Part shown: positions 22,300 to 34,560 of the stretch, piece after piece | Layout of the letters: every line of letters begins with the position of its first letter | Numbering within the stretch: the first letter of the stretch is position 1 | Origin: Sipunculus nudus | Lineage: Eukaryota; Annelida; Sipuncula; Golfingiida; Sipunculidae | Assembly (NCBI GenBank): GCA_026874595.1 | Contig: CM049308.1 | Span: 15,498,001 to 15,562,000, forward strand | Length of the DNA: 64,000 bases | Direction of reading: 5' to 3' | Translations under genes and position numbers: made by a program | Notes under the pieces: model-generated | Told to the model about the DNA's origin: nothing | The model's database searches: none | What the model saw: the letters and a program-made list of their open reading frames with translations, nothing else

Positions 22300-25090
22300 T
22301 ATTTGTGTATTTATTTAGAAACTCAGTATTAGTGACTGCAGTTTTTTTCACCATCATCAGACATGCAAAAAAGTAATAAAAATTGACCGTGGTAGTAAAC
22401 CTCTCATGGATTATCCCTAGATCTTGTAAAACCTTATTCCCAGGTACATGTATTCATTTGTCATTATTAATCATCATGATTGATTGTAAAAATTGCAATG
22501 TTTACAGAATAGGACTAAAAATATTGACAGAAACTAAAATCATGAAATGAAAGACTAATACTTTGTGAGAGTAATGGTTGATACATGTTATTATATCATT
22601 AAATTGTTACTAGGTTTACCTGTGTTAAATAAATAAGAAATCTTAGTAAATGTCGGTGGTGCCATCTGTGGCAATCTTTCATATAAGTTTTATTGAGAAA
22701 TTGCCTGTATATTCTTGTATCTGTCTTCTTTTAAGTATAATTTCATTACCAACTGAGGTTGTGAGCGCTGGACACTTGCATTTTAGTTTTAATTTAGTTT
22801 AAACAAGATGGTATGGCACCAAAATAAGAATAACCATCCAGACTCAAGACACTCCTTGTAGGCCTAACAGTTGAGAGATATTGGTATTCATTTAGTTATC
22901 TGACGGATAAGCCCCAGCACTAGAAACTGTGGCTGTGCGTTTGTATTTATTCTATGTAAATTTTATGTAAATGACACTGTACATTCGTTATCACACTGAT
23001 CAGGAGCTTCTTACTTTCATACCTTGTGACTTTCGATTGCATTTTGTAAAATGCTTGTTGCCATTGCTTGCTGAATGTCAGCATCAGGGAGGAGATCTAT
23101 AGTCTTGAACAAACACCCATTTTCATGTAAAATGTATGTGGTGCCCTCTTTTCAAAATTTTTGCCATTTTACATGAAGACATTTCCTGGCAAGACATTTT
23201 TTAATTTTCATCTTTTTGTTTCTAAGAGAAGTTGCATTAAGTGTTTCATGGCAAGGGCCATATCATGCTCAATTGCAAGAAATTTGTGTCTTATACTGCA
23301 CTAGACAATGTTTAGGTGTTCAAATCTTGTACTAGTCAAGATTATTTGTCTGACATCTTAAATAATTTGTTTCCTGCGACACTACTTCTGACATTTTAAA
23401 GCTAGTTCCCCTCTGGGCAAAAGTTTTACATCAAGTGAACTTTAGGCAACTTTGGTTTTGGTATTTTAAATCTGGCACCATCCTGAACAAAGGTTGTTAT
23501 TTTAAATTTGGTGTCATCCAAAATGGTATTCTGGTATCTTAGATCTGCTACAGCTTTTCAAACGGCTGTAGAATTCTATACTTGGCGCCACCATGTTCAG
23601 TGCTTATTTTAAATCTGGTGCCACCCTGGATATGTTCTGTGCAGTTTTCACTCTAAAAGCAATTTAATGCCCTCCAAGACTGTAATTGTTATTTTAAATC
23701 TAACAATACCAAAGACACTGTTTCTGTGAAATAAAGTACCACCTTTTACAGAAGTCTGGTGCCAACTGGGACAGTACTTCCGGCACTTCTCTGTGGCGCC
23801 CCCTGCATTTTTTGCATATGCTTGAGATTACTCCTCAAGACTGCTGAAGGTCAAAGGTCGCAAGGTTGGCAAGCTGCCAAGATATGCAAACGTCAAGGTT
23901 GTTCTGTTATTTGAAATACTGCAGGTTTGTTTTTATGGTGTTTGTCTTGTTATGCATTCTTCTTATATTTGCTGGTAATAAAAGGTCAGTCACAAGTGAT
24001 GATACAACGCACTAAGTATTAAGGAGTGTAATATTTAGTCTTATGGGGTTTTAACACTTGAAATTACTCCTGGGCAATACGATTGTAATCAATGCTAATA
24101 CTATATGTACAGGCACTTTAATGTCTGCAAAGTGTTAATACTGAGATACTATTAGATTAGTGAATACATTATTTACCAGTCAGTTTTGGGAAACTTAATT
24201 ATTCGTATATCGTGCGCTTAGGATAGCTTTTATATGACCAATTTGGGTATCAGTGCTATAATAGCATCTATTTGGATTTGGTCGCCAGAGAGCACCAATA
24301 TTGCATTGCTATAAACAGCATCACTGCCCAGGTTGGTTTGGTTTGTGTACACTTATCCATATGTACTGTACAGCATGTCATAACATTTTAAGCATCATTC
24401 CATCAGAATAAAGCATACAGTAGTAGACTCATGGGTTGTGTTTTTCTTTTACAGCCACGTAAACAAAACAAAAATCATTCCATAGAACTGCTACTCCTTA
24501 TTAAATTGCGGAATCATATCTTTAAGTGACTGATTACTGTTGATAACTGCTATTGCTTCAGTCTTTTCAAAGAAAATATTACAAGTATTAACTAGATGTA
24601 TGTAGTTTTAAGAAGACCTTTCTTCCATTCTGACACCCCTGTCCACCTGATTGTTGTCCTGATAATTTTTATACCCTGCACTAAAACTTGCCTTTATTTA
24701 CACCAGAGGCAAATCAAATGTGAGGGTATCTAACAGCAAAGTAATACTTTCCTGTGTATGGATTCCATATGGTTAATTCAGAAAGAATTTGACTTAACAG
24801 ATGTACGGTCTTAATTGCGACTTATCAGTGACAACCTAAGATGAAGGACTAAAACTACATTCATTTGACAATTTGTTGTGATGACATTACAGTTGTATTT
24901 GTACCTCGTACATTTGTAACGTCTCGCGTCCCTCCTACATGGCATGGTTAAATAGGTGTGGCTGATTGAACTGACACCACCATTTATTGCACCTCTTTCT
25001 AGACTGGTAAACACTGTCCTTGGCATCGCAAAGTAATTAAATTTATTTCATGCTTAATCAAATCATCATAAACAACCACATCACTTCCTT
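21964..25090. other. SNAP25 3' flank, possible long 3' UTR
   Basis: AT-rich sequence with a TA run near 22276-22301. Between 23100 and 23800 a loose unit recurs (TTATTTTAAATCTGGTGCCA, often with GGCGCC), so it is a decayed tandem repeat. No gene was recognised. Confidence 0.45.
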
Positions 25091-26865
25091 TAATTGAATC
25101 CCCATTCAAAGTCGGGGGATACTATGTTTTCTTACCGGTCCCGCCGCACGCCGCCGCATATAAATCTTGTTGGGCGATAACCCAAAAAATATTTCACGGA
25201 ACTTTACCAAACTTGGTATATGTATAGATATGGGTAAGAGGACAACGTCTATTTAAAATGAGGTCATGACCTTTACTAGGAGAGTGTCCTTGACCTTGAA
25301 TAGGTCCAATTTTGGGGAAAGTCACACAAATTCTTTAATATCTCAAGAAATCTTGCATGGATTTATCCCAAAATCAAGTTGATGGAAGATCATTGATAGG
25401 GTTGTCATGTTCCAGAAACTGGTGGCGCCACCTATTATTCTTTACTTGTTTTCGTGCCCTTTAATACCCCCTAAATTGCCACCTTACAGTACTGTGAGCA
25501 TTATAAGTCAAAAACTAATGGACATATTTCTTTTATATTATGCATATACATAGGAATGGGTTATGGGATAATGTTTATTTAAATTGGGGTCATGACCTTT
25601 CCTATGAGAGTGGCCTTGACCTTGAATATTGCCATATATGGTGAAAATCACACACCTCTTATGATATCTCCAGTGTTGATAGCCATATGGATTTCAAACA
25701 TGACTTCTGTATGGCCCACCACTGAAGTAAGAACCCTATAGGTTCTAGGGTCATGAGGTCAAAGGTCAAGGTCACTTGACTGGCATCTTAAAAGATACTA
25801 TGATGCATTTTAAGCCAAACTTTCATCCCAGGTCTTCCATCTTGAATATATAGCTCACTTGCCAATAGTGGATGATCCATGTCAATTTTGGGGTCACAAG
25901 GTCAAAGGTCAAGGCCACAGGAGCTATCTGTAAAAAAATTAGTTTCTGGATGATAATTCCTGCTTTTATTGATGTATTGATTTCAAACTTGACTTATATA
26001 TGTCCCATTGAAAAAGCAAGACTCCAATTGATTTTGGGGTCATGAGGTCAAAGGTCAAGGTCACAGGACACATCTTTAAAAAGATTGTGGATGCATATTC
26101 AGCCAAACATTTCATCTCAGACCTTTCATCTTGCACATATAGTTCATCTGCCTATAGAGGAAGACCCCGATCAATTTTGAGGTCACAAGGTCAAAGGTGA
26201 AGGTCACAGTAGCCATCTGTCCAAAAATTAGTTTCTGGATGATAATTCCTTCTTTTATTTGTGTATGGATTTCAAACTTGACTTGTATGTGACCCATTGG
26301 AAAAGCAAGACCCGAATTGATTTTGGGGTCATGAGGTCAAAGGTCAAGGTCACAGGAAACCTCTTTAAAAAGATTGTGGATGCATTTTCAGCCAAACAAT
26401 TCATCTCAGATCTTTCATCTTGCACATATAGTTCACCTGCCAAGAGTGGAAGACCCCTATCAATTTTGAGGTCACCCCCTATCAATTTTGAGGTCACAAG
26501 TTCAAAGGTGAAGGTCACAGGAGCCATCTGTCCAAAAATTAGTTTCTGGTTGATAATTCCTGCTTTATTGATGTATAGATTTCAAACTTGACTTGTATAT
26601 GTCCCATTGGAAAAGCAAGACCGGAATTGATTTTGGGGTCTTGAGGTCAAAGGTCATGGTCACAGGACACATCTTTAAAAAGATCAAGGTCACAGGACCA
26701 ACATCTTCAACAAGATTGTGGGTTGATAGATGGAAGAAACAATAAATATGCCAAGTGTCAGTATATGCTGCTAAAAATGGGGGCCTATTCTTAAAAGGGG
26801 GGGGGGGGGCCTACTATGTCTGGGGATACTCTGGCACCTTCGGTGTCAAGAAATGTCTAGTTAAA
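25090..26865 (+). repeat. AGGTCA-rich repeat element with 144-bp tandem units
   Basis: It begins around GGGGGATACTATGTTTTC with a CCGCCGCACGCCGCCGC block and ends around CACCTTCGGTGTCAAG. Between 25750 and 26700 about seven units of ~144 bp each contain a version of AGGTCAAAGGTCAAGGTCAC. Two unit types alternate, one with GTTTCTGGATGATAATTCC and one with TCATCTTGCACATATAG, giving a ~288-bp higher-order period. The same units recur at 58390-58850. It is non-coding. Confidence 0.75.
26797..26809 (+). repeat. G13 homopolymer
   Basis: Thirteen consecutive G near the right end of the AGGTCA-rich element. Confidence 0.9.
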
Positions 26866-26929
26866 GATGATTTGTAGTGGCAAATAAATTTTAAAGAAAA
26901 ATCGCAAAATATTAGGTGGACAAGGATGT

Positions 26930-27135
26930 TGGAACAGAGTATAGATACCCCGTGCCATTTCAGTATGCCTCATAAATTGTAGCCTTATTAAAATGACATG
27001 AATGTACATGTATATCAGTTTGCCTGATGTGTGGTGGCCTTATCATCATGATTTTAATGAATACTAGTGTACCTCATGAATAGGGGGCATCGTGGTATGA
27101 ATGTGTGCGTGTCCGTTTCCCTGATGAATGGTGGC
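26930..27135 (+). repeat. Left outlier of the 49-bp minisatellite
   Basis: Degenerate units (GCCTGATG-GTGGTGGCCTTATC, CTCATGAATAGGGGGCATC, CCCTGATGAATGGTGGCCC) match the array at 40375-43130. The gypsy element sits between the two parts. Confidence 0.65.
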
Positions 27136-27160
27136 CCTTCCTGGTGGCGGTTCCAGGGGA

Positions 27161-27180
27161 GGGGGGGGGGGGGGGGGGGG
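27161..27180 (+). repeat. G20 homopolymer
   Basis: Twenty uninterrupted G, preceded by GGGGA. It may form a G-quadruplex, and its length may also be a sequencing or assembly artefact. Confidence 0.85.
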
Positions 27181-27514
27181 CACCGAGCATAACATTTGAA
27201 AGATATTTCACAAGTTGCAAACATGGAATGACATTTTCACCACTGACATTGACATGTTGCAAATGATTGAAAGTTTATTTCCTCAATTTGAATAAATATA
27301 AATATTAGATATTGATCCCCTCAAACGTTTGACTAAGTTATGCTAAGATATTTTTGAGAGAACAGTAGTTGAGGAAAAGAAAATCCTCATATTTTTGGTA
27401 AAAAAAGGGCCTCAAAATTTCCTGTTTGCATTACATATTTAAAAAGTTTCTTATACTATCCCCCATGTACTTGTAATTAACTTTCAAATAACAAATATGA
27501 TTTTCATAGCCTTT

Positions 27515-27548
<34 letters not shown>

Positions 27549-27683
27549 CATAACATAAAAAAGTTAAATGAACAATTTAAGAACTAGTTTTCATAATATC
27601 CATTAACAACCAATCCAGTATTGGTGCTGCCCGTACCATTCTGAAATTTCTGGATCCACCACCGTTTCAATAATGATATGAAC
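27181..27683. other. Intergenic, TA microsatellite
   Basis: AT-rich sequence with an uninterrupted TA run at about 27522-27548. No gene. Confidence 0.5.
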
Positions 27684-27687
27684 GTAT

Positions 27688-27923
27688 TGTAAACTTCAGC
27701 GTGAAGCTCACACCAAAATGAAGGTGACAACTCACCCTCAGTCACGTGTCACCAGGTCAGTAGCTTGAAATCCGTCGTTAAAGACTTGACCGCACTTGGC
27801 TAGCGTACTGACTCAGAAACTCGGCAGGTGACCTCTCCTTTTCGCGGTTTCCATCCCGGCCCTTGGTAAGGTCGCTGGCAGGTCGGCCTGGCTGCACTTC
27901 GGCGCGAGTGCATTCCTCTTACA
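27688..27923 (-). repeat. 3' LTR of the gypsy element
   Basis: Read on the - strand it runs TGTAAGAGGAATGCAC...GCTGAAGTTTACA. It is 236 bp long and matches 40155-40370 with a few substitutions plus about 20 bp absent from the other LTR (around 27827-27846). Confidence 0.88.
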
Positions 27924-27939
27924 TCCCTCCCCTTTCCAT
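27924..27939 (-). promoter_or_regulatory. Polypurine tract
   Basis: GGAAAGGGGAGGGA on the - strand immediately upstream of the 3' LTR, the expected primer for plus-strand synthesis. Confidence 0.7.
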
Positions 27940-28563
27940 AGACTGGCTGGTGTGACTGTAGCAGAATGTCTTTAAAACACATCATTAATCAGGGTTATTT
28001 CTCTTCAGTCTAGTATATGACAGCACAACATATCAAATTAAACTTCAATTACTCGAAACACTAAGACGAATACTTATCATTCCGAAAAAATACGAGGCTT
28101 CATATTAAAATTGTCTTATGACCCGTTGTCTTCAGACCTGTCTTCCCTGACAATATGCGAGCTGGTGTCCATCATGAACACAGGCAGGACAGGGCCACCT
28201 CATATTCACTCATCCTGATTTCCAGCCCTCACACTGTCGAGTGATATTGTATACCTCAGTACTTAAGGAACAAAGTAAACTGAATCATGCATGGATGAGA
28301 GCGGAACCAGGCCGCTTCACATCCAACCGTTACAAACATTACTAAGGCACCATGCAGCTGGATGATTACTAAGATTAAGAGGGGGCTCTGGAGATTCAGT
28401 GCACTTCTCATAGTCACACTCCTCATAATCCGGAACAAATTCGTGTTCCTGTGCAAGATTCATCTGCAAGGGACAAAAACCATCCGTTGCATCTCCACTG
28501 CAGATGAAGTCTCTTAACTATGTTAGTTAACGTTTCTAATACGTAACATATCTAAGCGCTTAT

Positions 28564-29343
28564 TTAACAAAATCTTGGAGGTGCCTCAGACTCTGGACCC
28601 TGCGGCCTCTGCTGGTGGTGCGATGGTCCTTTCCCCCCAAGTTGCAGAGCTTCACTGTCATGGACACCTTTTTCTCTCTCAGCTACCATCTGAGAGCGTT
28701 CCACTTCTGGGTCCGGCGTCCCTACAGCTGCATCTAGAGAGGGTCCGTTTCCTGAAAGGTCTGATTCCTCTGGATCTGATTCCGAATATAGGTTTCCTGT
28801 GACTGGAGAATCACTGTCTGCATCAGAGTGTCTATCGCTGGTTTCTTCTTGCTCAGGGTTTTGCTCCTTTGAGAACTGGATCCTGGTCCAGCGAAGCCAA
28901 AATGGCAAATGCTCTGTAGGACAAGCCTTCAAGTTATTGTGTATGAAACAGTCGCGTTTCCTAGTCTTCACACTATAGAGGGGATGCCTGCTGACGATAA
29001 TCAAGTAGGGTCCCTTGTATACTGGCTGTAGTTTTGGGCTGGTGCCCTTCTTGTTGGTTTTATCTAACTCATATACCAGCTCACCAGGTTCAAACACTCT
29101 CTCACGTGACTTAAGCTCATAGTGCCTCTTCTGATAGGCTTGTATCGTCTTCAGATTTTGCCTGACCTGTTCATGGATCTTAGTTAGCCTGTCCCTAAGG
29201 TCCTTGACCCACTGGTTTACGCTACACCCCTGTGAGTCTTTTGTTCCGCCAGGTGCTGAGTCAAGTATAAGATCCTCTAGTTGGACTACTTCTCTCCCCA
29301 GCATGACCTGATTGGCCGAGAAACCGGTTGAACTGTTCACCAT
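28564..29343 (-). pseudogene. Gypsy pol, integrase C-terminal part
   Basis: A 259-codon frame separated from the upstream pol frame by a stop and frame change. It starts within the post-core integrase region (MVNSSTGFSANQVMLGRE, typical of gypsy integrases). It continues through a basic stretch (YQKRHYELKSRERVFEPGE) and an SH3-like end (KLQPVYKGPYLIIV), then an acidic Glu/Ser/Asp-rich tail. The first Met is only where the frame happens to reopen, so this is a fragment of a broken polyprotein and not an independent gene. Confidence 0.75.
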
Positions 29344-29417
29344 TGAGTGCTAAGCCATAGCTATCATTGGAAGATCACGATCCCAATGTTTAACGTTCCC
29401 AACGATCAGACAACGTA

Positions 29418-31451
29418 TCATTTGGAGGAGTGTCCTATTATGCCTTTCAAGCTGTTTGTTGGAGTTTGGATGGTATGGTGTCGTCCTGGTACGTATTTGT
29501 TTCCTGCCTCACTATCAGTGAACGGGACTAACACATCTAAATGTACTCTCTCCATTGGATAACCAGCGTGATTAGGTCTTTTCGTGGCCTTTTTGTTCTT
29601 GTGGCACAAGTCACACGTCTGGCAGTGTAACTTACAATCTTGACTCATCTGGTACCAAATGTAAGACCATTTCAGTCTTGTGAGCGATTTCTCATAAACA
29701 AGGTGTGCTTCAGCTTTACTACCGTGGCACATGCTCAAAACTTCTGCTTGCAGGGACCTAGGAACAACGAGGTATGTCCAAGGGCCGGCTGTATCTTCCA
29801 ACTTGTAGTTCAGCGCTGGATCTATAAGCAACAGCTGAGACTTGAGGAACCACAGCCACTTAGTCGCCTGGCTGTTCAGATTGAAGTCTGCCTGCGTTGG
29901 CATTTCATTGTAGTCTTCAGATGACATCAATATTATCACTGATCTGATGTCGGGGTCCTGTTCCTGTAACTCAGCAAGTTCAGTTGGAGAGTAATCCTGC
30001 ACCGGATTGGATGGTGCTGCCTCCTTCTCTTGGGAACTTTCCTCACATTGCTGGACTGTCGTGGCAAATACAATGTGCTTATCAGGCGAGGCAAACCAAT
30101 CACCTGCACCACAAACTGCTGAGTCCCAACCCGGCGGCTTGGCTGCCTGAAACTGGGAATCCGGGCTGTCTGAGATGCAGGCATCGAGCCGCCTCATCCC
30201 CAATGGCAACACGTCGTCGACATCATTGTGGAAACTCTCCCACAGGTAATGAGCCATGGTGCAGTTCCGGCAACCTCTGCAAGGAAGGTGTTCCCCATCG
30301 CAGACAGCTTGATAACAATTGCACCTGTCCAATAGATCTTGCAAATGGGAAAGCGTACCTTCGCTCTGATGTATCACGCCTGGCCATTGCATAATTACAA
30401 ACTTTGCCAGCTCTTCAATCCGTTTTGTTAACTGTTCCTTGATGTATCTTAATGGCACGAGCCAAGCTAGGCAATTATGATCTGTCCTGACAACGAACCT
30501 CCTTCCCAAAACGTAGTGACTGAAGTGCCGGCAGAATCTCATAATTGCAAGGAGCTCCTTTCGCATGGTGCAGTACCTCCTTTGTTCTGGTGTTAGGACG
30601 AAGCAGCCCAACACTTTTGTTTTCTCAACACTGAACCCCCCTGTATCAGTCAGTGCAGCTGTTCGGACTGAGTAAGTGCTGAGTGGTGGATTGCCTGCAC
30701 AGACCAGCGCGGCCGATTCAGAACAAGCCTTACCACCACCCTTGTCCCAATCCCCATTGTTCTGATCTTGTGGGACAATTGTTCCTACAATCTCTAAGGC
30801 AGTGCCAACACTGACCCCAGCTTCCAGAGTCACATGATGGTCAGAGTCGTTTATCACACTGAGAAACCCATCTTCTCTGGTGTTAGCGGTTGATCCAAGA
30901 AGTCCTTTCAGGTTTCTGCCGAGGGGTTCTACGATGAATTCAAGGCCGTCCACTGCACCTAGCACTTTAATCTTGATTCGAGAAACAATGTTAGGCGGTA
31001 TGATATGCCTTCTTCCAGTGGTCACCACATAAACTGGGCACAGCTGTCCATTGTAAGTTTGTTTAAGTACTGTATTTTCTGGCATGAATATAGTGTTGGT
31101 TGCAAAGTTCATTGAACACTCCTTGGCTGTCAGGAATTCTAAGCCCAGCTGGACTGGGTCTGTTATGTCTGCTACATACCACTGCCATTCATACTGCTTG
31201 TCCCCAAGTTTGAGTGTTCTGCCATCAACTTTGACATTTGGGATAAGACTAGCATCTTTTTCAATACTTTTCAGGTTTACTCGGTTTGTATTGACGAGTT
31301 CGCCGGCCGGTATCTGCTCAAACTGGTCTTTGCTCAAAATGGACACCTGTGCGGCTCTGTCTACTGTTGCATTTGCATTTAATCCATTTAACTCAACGGG
31401 CATCACCAGTGATTGCCCTCTACCAAAAGTCCCATTTGCTTCAATGGTCAC
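29418..31451 (-). pseudogene. Gypsy pol: protease, RNase H remnant, integrase N-terminus; RT deleted
   Basis: Open for 677 codons from a non-ATG start, overlapping out of phase with the end of gag; the frame is open further upstream, so it was probably reached by frameshifting. Near residue 30 the protease region reads TVDRAAQVSIL, where gypsy proteases have D-(S/T)-(G/A), so the active site is altered. Around residues 280-345 an RNase H/RT-connection segment is seen (RRYCTMRKELLAIMRF, VVRTDHNCLAWL). The whole RT palm with its DD motif is absent, an in-frame internal loss. An HHCC zinc-binding integrase domain follows (CHGSKAEAH...C..C), then PMERVHLDVL. The catalytic core then stops abruptly, with a jump to another frame. 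Confidence 0.82.
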
Positions 31452-31537
31452 CAGGTCTTGATCTTTCTTTAATTGCCTGTAAACCCCAGGTGCAAGGCTG
31501 GGCTCGATTACATTTTCCTTTGCTTCCAGATGGCCAT

Positions 31538-33574
31538 TTAGGAGTCGGGTTGAGTCTTGGCCAGTGGACCCAACCCTTTGGCATTTAAACCCTGTGCCGT
31601 TTCCTGGCCTGTCTGTGATTTACTCAGGCAATCTTGTTTGAAATGGACCTTTTGGTGGCATTTAAAGCAAACTGTTTCTTCAGGTCTCTGGGGTGAACGA
31701 CTGTAACTTGGTGACCTAGATCTTGACCTTGATGGTTCCATCAACGTTTGGAGCATAGATTCTAAACGGCTCATCCTTTCATTGAATTGCTCGTTCATTT
31801 TTTCCATTCGTTCGTTCATTCTCATCTCAAATCCAGAACTGCCTGTTGATTCACTGAGTCTAGCAGACTCAAAGTTGGGAGCATCCCTAGCACTCGTGGC
31901 TCTGACGGAATGGCTGGTCTCCTCCCCGGAGTCTGGATGACTGTGGAAACTTACCCTGCGGACTGGCAGTGATGACTTGCCATAAATTTCCTTATAGTTG
32001 TTTGCAGCATCTTTGACATATTGCACCGCTTTGTGCACCTTTGTTGGGTTCCTGCACATAGCTGTGGCTGCTGCCTTTTTATCAAGGCAACCTTTCAAGA
32101 AGTACTCGACCGCTAACTGCTCCACAGTGGATTCTTTTGCTCCAGGGAAGCCGTTCATGACTTGAAATAGGACCTTCTGGCCAAACTCCTCTAACGTTTG
32201 TCTTTCCTCCTGTTTCAAATACTGTAACTCCCTACGAACAGTGATGGGCGCCTCACTAATTCCAAAACGCTTGCTTAGCTTGCGGGTCAAGGTTCGGTAA
32301 TCCGAGTCCAGCCTAAGTTCCCTCACATAGTCTAGTGCTTTACCCGAAAGGCAGTCTAGAAGGCGTTCTGCACGTTTACGACTGGACCATCCATACCGTT
32401 CTGCATACCTGCTGAACTGGTAAATAAAGCTGTCCCAGTTGGTGTTCTCGCCGCCAGAGAAGGTTATTAACTTTGGTGCCTGGGGGCTGCCAGAGCGACC
32501 TGTGTGGGCCCTGTGATGACCACCATGTCTCTCCTCTGAGCTATCGGAGCTGGAGCTATGATGGCGGTGCTTAGTGTGTTTTCTCTTCAGACATCTGTAC
32601 TCACGATCACTTGAGCTATCTGAACTTTCTGAAGTGCTTGAGTATCCATGATCCCTCCGTCGTCTTCCTGATTGTTTGCAACCCCTAGGCCTGTGATCCT
32701 CTACAGGGAGATATTCCACATGACGCCTTGGTATATGTTCCCAAGACCTTGAGTGTCTTATGGTTTCGTGGCTATGTCTCTTCTCCCAGGAAGTTGGTTC
32801 CCTGTCTCGAACATGCAGATTGTCCCTGTCTGGTCTCCGTTGCACCTGAGATGGGGGCACATCATAGCTATGGTAATATGGGTCTTGATCATGACAACGG
32901 CCTGCATCCAGATGTTGGCTTGGGTTGCAGTGTCTTGTTGCTAAGCGACTTGTGACTAATGCCACTCTTGGCCTCCTAGGAGGAGGTTCACGATGTGGAG
33001 AATGGCTTTGGACCTCATGTATAATGAGCTGGTTACCCTCCTCGTCTGAGTGGCATGAGTAGCCCATTGTTGAATTAGATGCTGAGCCGACTGAGTCCAC
33101 CTGTCGACGTCGGTTGGGTGCACTTAAAGCCAATATGTCTGATGATGGCATCGTATCGGCTATATCCTGTATGGTGTTTGGGTTACTACCAGAGCCTCTG
33201 GCTTTACCGCTGTTTTTTGTAGCATTTCCCCCATTCACTCCTTGTTTGGGATGGGCTCGTAACAGCTGGCCAATTTTGGGATCACTATGGGCTATCCCAC
33301 TGTTTTCCACATTTGCTGGAGCACTGTCTTCCTCTTCCACGTCAGAACCTAATTCTATATTCGAGAAATGCAGTCTCCCGTCTTGAACGAGCTGGAGCCA
33401 TGTTGCAGCCAAGACTCCCATCACATCTTCTAGATCATCTGGACCAAAATCTGGGTTTTCATCTCGTAACAGGATGATCTCTTTGGCGGTGTCTTTATTA
33501 AGTATATCAGGCAGATGTTCAGCCATCTGTCTGGCTGACGCCTTACAAACATCTAACTGCTTATGACTAGCCAT
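31538..33574 (-). CDS. Gypsy Gag polyprotein
   Basis: A 678-codon intact frame. Residues about 40-80 are acidic and helical. Residues about 200-370 are rich in Arg/His/Ser (EYRCLKRKHTKHRHHSSSSD). A Gag capsid-like region follows (ITFSGGENTNWDSFIYQFSR, KRFGISEAPITVRRELQYL). Near the C-terminus, after an RS-rich stretch (SRSRSRSPSYSRSP), is one CCHC zinc knuckle, CFKCHQKVHFKQDC, in which the usual Gly before His is Val. It packages element RNA in the family. It is open from ATG to stop even though pol is broken, so it may have been the last part to decay, or it may be maintained for trans use. Confidence 0.85.
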   Translation of the reverse strand: MASHKQLDVCKASARQMAEHLPDILNKDTAKEIILLRDENPDFGPDDLEDVMGVLAATWLQLVQDGRLHFSNIELGSDVEEEDSAPANVENSGIAHSDPKIGQLLRAHPKQGVNGGNATKNSGKARGSGSNPNTIQDIADTMPSSDILALSAPNRRRQVDSVGSASNSTMGYSCHSDEEGNQLIIHEVQSHSPHREPPPRRPRVALVTSRLATRHCNPSQHLDAGRCHDQDPYYHSYDVPPSQVQRRPDRDNLHVRDREPTSWEKRHSHETIRHSRSWEHIPRRHVEYLPVEDHRPRGCKQSGRRRRDHGYSSTSESSDSSSDREYRCLKRKHTKHRHHSSSSDSSEERHGGHHRAHTGRSGSPQAPKLITFSGGENTNWDSFIYQFSRYAERYGWSSRKRAERLLDCLSGKALDYVRELRLDSDYRTLTRKLSKRFGISEAPITVRRELQYLKQEERQTLEEFGQKVLFQVMNGFPGAKESTVEQLAVEYFLKGCLDKKAAATAMCRNPTKVHKAVQYVKDAANNYKEIYGKSSLPVRRVSFHSHPDSGEETSHSVRATSARDAPNFESARLSESTGSSGFEMRMNERMEKMNEQFNERMSRLESMLQTLMEPSRSRSRSPSYSRSPQRPEETVCFKCHQKVHFKQDCLSKSQTGQETAQGLNAKGLGPLAKTQPDS

Positions 33575-34560
33575 TCTATAACAATAAGTGAATACAACAG
33601 GCTATTGCAATTACTCCTGCTTCCTTCCTTCACTCGCTCCCTTTATTTTTTAATGCAAGGTGAAGAAAGTAAACAAAGAGCAGGGCTTACTAGAACTGTA
33701 AATAACTGGTTTAATAAGCCAAATATGAAATTGAAATAATATAAAGTTAGTAGCTTAGTGAGCTGGGACAGGTGAAGTTTTCAGCTGTACCAACTGTTCA
33801 CGCATATATGTGACATATATAAAAGATATGCAACTGATAAGCTTAAGCATCAAGCCATATGAACAATGAGACTATATACTGTAATGACATAAGCACAGTA
33901 TAGATATAACAGACAGAGGTGACTTAGAAATAAACAAATAAATGCAGGCTCCAAGTTTAATGAAAGAGAAAACTTATGCAGAAAACTGCAAAAAGCTAAT
34001 ATACTGAAGGGCTAAGGGGATTAGTCAATAAGGCAAAATGACTTAAGCTGAGCCCTAAGTATTAGATACTTCAAAAAAAAATAGTGCCAGAATAAGTGAC
34101 CTGCACTAAAAAGGCTAAGGGGCACAATAAATATATCAGTATGTTTGAGTATGGCTCAGTGAGCAGCTCATTGACAGCCAGGGGATCTTTAATGTAGTAC
34201 AAACAACAAGGACACTGCAAGCTCCCAAAATAATGTCAATAGAAATGTGCTTAGTAATCAAGGTAGTAAGTCAATCACTTAAAGTTACAGCAACTGGCAA
34301 CTCTCAATGATAAGTGTAGTAAGTTTATAACTGAAAGTAATGAAAACTGGTAGGGAAATACCTTGATGCTTAAGTCATGAGACAATGCTGTACGATTATA
34401 TTATTACTGTTACTTGTTTTTCTGGATTAGTTGTGACAAGGTGTGGTGTAGCAAGGGCACAGTTATAAACACAGCTTAAATATAGACTATGAGCTGCACA
34501 GACTCACTAGTTAAAAGTCTGAGCAACTCGCTTAAATATAAAGCACTTACAAGTGTAGCT
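33575..34560 (-). other. Gypsy leader, part next to gag
   Basis: Non-coding, A-rich sequence between gag and the 64-bp tandem repeat. No recognised sites. Confidence 0.5.

Noticed and set aside
29984-30394. 136-codon + strand frame over the gypsy pol region
   Set aside because: It is the opposite strand of the recognisable pol remnant and has no domain of its own.
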